Source: an uncultured Lachnospiraceae bacterium (lineage in GTDB: Bacteria; Bacillota; Clostridia; Lachnospirales; Lachnospiraceae). Taken from it: 44,639 nt of DNA. Within the stretch, counting starts at the first letter, position 1; every line of letters begins with the position of its first letter. Below the pieces are notes generated by a model. That model ran no database searches and was not told the DNA's origin. It saw only the letters and a list, made by a program, of their open reading frames with translations. The position numbers and the translations under genes were made by a program. Below are positions 42,327 to 44,639 of the stretch, one piece after another. Location: the NCBI GenBank assembly GCA_937891165.1, contig CALAEX010000006.1:1-44639 (forward strand). Direction: 5' to 3'.

Positions 42327-43400
42327 ATGAAAAAAAGGAAATTTAAAAAATTTTTATATTTCTTTTTTATAGTAATCGCAGTATGTGGAATATGTGGAGG
42401 CGTTGTTGCTTATAATAATCATAAAGAAAATTTGCAGTTTTTAGAAGAAGTTCCAGAGGATATTGCACATATAACAGGCATTACAAGATTTAAAGATAAA
42501 GTAGATTATTCTGACAAAGATAATTGGATGATTTTACCAGAAGGCAATACAAAACAAGTGGATGCCATTTATCTCTATCCGTCTTCTTATGGCATTATAA
42601 CAAAAGCTACAAAGGATGTTGCAAGTATCAATGACAAAATTACGAGAGGAGTAGCAGATTATTTTGCAGCCACACAAGTGAGTGTATTTGAAGAAAGTTG
42701 TAATCTATATGCACCTTATTATCGACAGTTGACAGTAAACAGCTTGTTAGATGTGGCAGACAATAATCCAGAGTGTCTTCCTTATCTTGCTTCACAAGAT
42801 ATTTACAATATGCTCGATTATTACTTTGAACATTTGAATGAAGGAAGACCTTTTATTTTAGCAGGACATTCTCAAGGTTCTTTATGGATGGAAGTAGTTT
42901 TATCAGATTATATGCAACAGCATCCAGAATATTTAGAACGAATGGTAGCAGCATATGTGATAGGATATTCCGTTACGGAAGAATACCTTGCAAACAATCC
43001 ACATTTAAAATTTGCAACAGGAGCTAATGATACTGGTGTCATCATTTCTTATAATACGGAAGGACCGGAAAATGGAGACAACTATAACTGTGTTGTAAAA
43101 GAAGGTGCTATCTCCATCAATCCTCTTAATTGGAAATTAGATAATACTTATGCATCTATAGAGGAAAATTTAGGTTCAACAGATGAGGAAGGAAATCTGA
43201 TAGCAGGACGTGCAGATGCCCAGGTAGATGCTAACCGAGGTGTTGTCATCTGCACAACTTTTGAAAATACACCAGAAACAAAAGAATCTGTAGCAGAATA
43301 TTTTGGAGAAGAAAGTTTTCATTTGTATGATTACAGCTTTTATCATGAGAATTTACGAAAAAATGTATCAGACAGAATTGAGGCTTTTTTGAATCAATAA
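42327..43400 (+). CDS. Membrane-anchored DUF3089 alpha/beta hydrolase
   Basis: The 357-residue protein has an N-terminal membrane anchor (about 8-29, preceded by KKRKFKKF, so the domain faces outside) and a DUF3089 lipase-like alpha/beta hydrolase domain with the nucleophile elbow GHSQGS (Ser182) in AGHSQGSLWMEVVLSDY. The Asp and His of the triad cannot be fixed from sequence alone. Its location suggests hydrolysis, transacylation or export-linked processing of the cluster's product at the outer face of the membrane. It is unlikely to be a cytoplasmic thioesterase. AAAGGGAAG precedes ATG 42327, 28 nt after pfaD. Confidence 0.8.
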   Translation: MKKRKFKKFLYFFFIVIAVCGICGGVVAYNNHKENLQFLEEVPEDIAHITGITRFKDKVDYSDKDNWMILPEGNTKQVDAIYLYPSSYGIITKATKDVASINDKITRGVADYFAATQVSVFEESCNLYAPYYRQLTVNSLLDVADNNPECLPYLASQDIYNMLDYYFEHLNEGRPFILAGHSQGSLWMEVVLSDYMQQHPEYLERMVAAYVIGYSVTEEYLANNPHLKFATGANDTGVIISYNTEGPENGDNYNCVVKEGAISINPLNWKLDNTYASIEENLGSTDEEGNLIAGRADAQVDANRGVVICTTFENTPETKESVAEYFGEESFHLYDYSFYHENLRKNVSDRIEAFLNQ

Positions 43401-43434
43401 TACATAAAAATATTTTTTAGAATGGAGAAAAGAA

Positions 43435-44639
43435 ATGGCTAAGAGTGGAACAGTGAATAAAACACAGGCACAGAGTTTAATGCATTATTTTTTATTTGAC
43501 CCTAATATTTATACGTCACTTTTTATAACATTGAAGAAAAAAACTGATGTAAAAGCAGAAGATGTTAAGAAAGCAGTAGAAAAGGCATATACACAAAATG
43601 AAACAACCATGTCTAAAGTGGTATTAGAGAATGGGGAAGCATATTTTGAAACTATGTCTAAAACCGGATGTAAGGTATTTTTTGACGAGCGTAATTGGAT
43701 GGATATTATTCATGAAAACGAAAAAAATACATTTAAAATCAATGAAGGTGAGTTAGTCAGAACTTTTATTATGGATGGAAAAGATAAAATTCATTTGTTG
43801 ATTATGGCACATCATATTTTTGGAGATGGTGGTTCTATGGTTCTTTTTACACAGGATATTTTAAGTAATCTTGCAGGTGAAAGCGTAGAATATAAACCAT
43901 TAAATAATGATAATCAAGAAATGCCTCCTAAGACAAAATATCCATTTTTGAAAAAGCTAGGAATTAAGTTATTAAACGGTCAATGGAAGAAAACAGGAAA
44001 AGCATTTACATGGGAAGACTATTTTGATATGCATAAAAAGTTTTGGAAAAATAGACAAAGTTATATTGAGCCATTCACTATGACAGAAAGCTTGGCAGAA
44101 ATGAAAGCAAAATGCAAAGAACTTGGAATTACAATCAATAGTTATATTACTGCAAAGGAATTACAAAAAAAACCAGAATATCAAATTATCGGTATGCCGG
44201 CTTCTATGAGAGGAAAAAATCGTTCTATAAGCAATAAAGTAGCTGCGATGAAATTTAATTGTAAATATAATACAGCTATTTCTTTTGAAGAAAATGCAAA
44301 AGAAATTCATAAGTGTATTAAAAACAATTTAGAAGACCCTAACAAAAAATACTTTGTAGTGAATAGTTTTCTTTTATTTGCACCTACTTTAGTAGATGGT
44401 GCATTTATGACACAATATGCAGGTTATAAAAATGATATCGCTGAAAAAATGACGGCTGTGTTAAATCTGACAACAGAAAATAAAACACAATTAGGTGTTA
44501 CAAATATCGGAAAAATTAATTTGAAAGAAGCCTATGCTTCATTTGAAGTACAGAGTGTAGTAGCAGTTGCTGCACCTATGTCTACTACAGAAACTGCACT
44601 TGCTGTTTGTACAGTGAAGGACAACATGAGTCTTTGTTA
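43435..44639 (+). CDS. Condensation-domain-type acyltransferase, cut by window end
   Basis: The frame is open from ATG 43435 (GGAGAAAAG upstream) to the last base, at least 401 residues without a stop, so the gene is partial at its 3' end. It carries the condensation-superfamily active-site motif HHxxxDG as HHIFGDG (His126, His127, Asp131), with an N-terminal segment AQSLMHYFLFDPNIYTS. This fold joins acyl carriers or CoA esters to amines or alcohols (NRPS C domains, PapA acyltransferases, wax-ester synthases). No adenylation or carrier domain is visible in this part. It could transfer the synthase's acyl chain to an amine or hydroxyl acceptor. It lies 34 nt after the hydrolase gene in the same operon. 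Confidence 0.8.
   Translation, partial: MAKSGTVNKTQAQSLMHYFLFDPNIYTSLFITLKKKTDVKAEDVKKAVEKAYTQNETTMSKVVLENGEAYFETMSKTGCKVFFDERNWMDIIHENEKNTFKINEGELVRTFIMDGKDKIHLLIMAHHIFGDGGSMVLFTQDILSNLAGESVEYKPLNNDNQEMPPKTKYPFLKKLGIKLLNGQWKKTGKAFTWEDYFDMHKKFWKNRQSYIEPFTMTESLAEMKAKCKELGITINSYITAKELQKKPEYQIIGMPASMRGKNRSISNKVAAMKFNCKYNTAISFEENAKEIHKCIKNNLEDPNKKYFVVNSFLLFAPTLVDGAFMTQYAGYKNDIAEKMTAVLNLTTENKTQLGVTNIGKINLKEAYASFEVQSVVAVAAPMSTTETALAVCTVKDNMSLC

Overview
The window reads as chromosomal DNA of a low-GC, anaerobic Gram-positive bacterium of the Clostridia, most likely a Lachnospiraceae member. This rests on the AT-rich base composition, strong AGGAGG-type ribosome binding sites, a COG1313 radical-SAM protein, a DUF1934 protein, an M18 aminopeptidase and a SleB-type wall hydrolase. 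The genus is not determined. I saw no rRNA, tRNA, CRISPR array, insertion sequence or phage gene.

Layout. (1) 106-1796: an Lgt-family protein and a radical-SAM protein, overlapping. (2) 1819-7050: an AraC-type regulator and a complete YclNOPQ/FatDCB-type ferric-siderophore ABC importer, joined by a shared dyad motif AGTTA-N7-CTAAC. (3) 7168-20970: mostly housekeeping genes: EamA transporter, aroA, cyclophilin lipoprotein, small alarmone synthetase, SH3/SleB wall hydrolase, M18 aminopeptidase, chemoreceptor, metG, ddl, murI and a DUF1934 gene. (4) 20986-25459, minus strand: a sialic-acid catabolic operon (YhcH-NanE fusion, nanK, nanA) behind an ArsB/NhaD-type permease that has its own terminator. 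(5) 25641-28422: a LytTR response regulator and a GHKL sensor kinase arranged tail to tail, each with a recognisable promoter. (6) 28443 to the window end: a co-directional cluster resembling polyunsaturated-fatty-acid (Pfa) synthases.

Region 6 is the most interesting part. In order it holds an Sfp-type phosphopantetheinyl transferase, a fused AccD-AccA carboxyltransferase, a PfaA-like KS-AT-ACP-ACP protein, a separate ketoreductase, a protein with a ketosynthase-like remnant, an acyltransferase and hot-dog dehydratases, a PfaD-like flavin enoyl reductase, a membrane-anchored DUF3089 hydrolase, and a condensation-domain-type acyltransferase cut by the window edge. Together they could activate the carrier, help make malonyl-CoA, run full reductive cycles on the chain, and release or transfer the product. 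The product cannot be deduced from sequence. Compared with classical marine Pfa synthases the module is rearranged: the KR is a separate protein, the second KS/CLF is missing or reduced, and two ACPs replace the usual longer array.

The cluster appears to be controlled by the adjacent two-component system. Directly upstream of its predicted -35 element are two near-identical direct repeats with a 20-bp period (GTCCATTCATRCAAAA), the arrangement bound by LytTR regulators, preceded by a perfect 18-bp palindrome. The same divergent region carries a consensus-like promoter for the kinase. I read this as a signal-controlled secondary lipid or polyketide pathway. That is inference from sequence.
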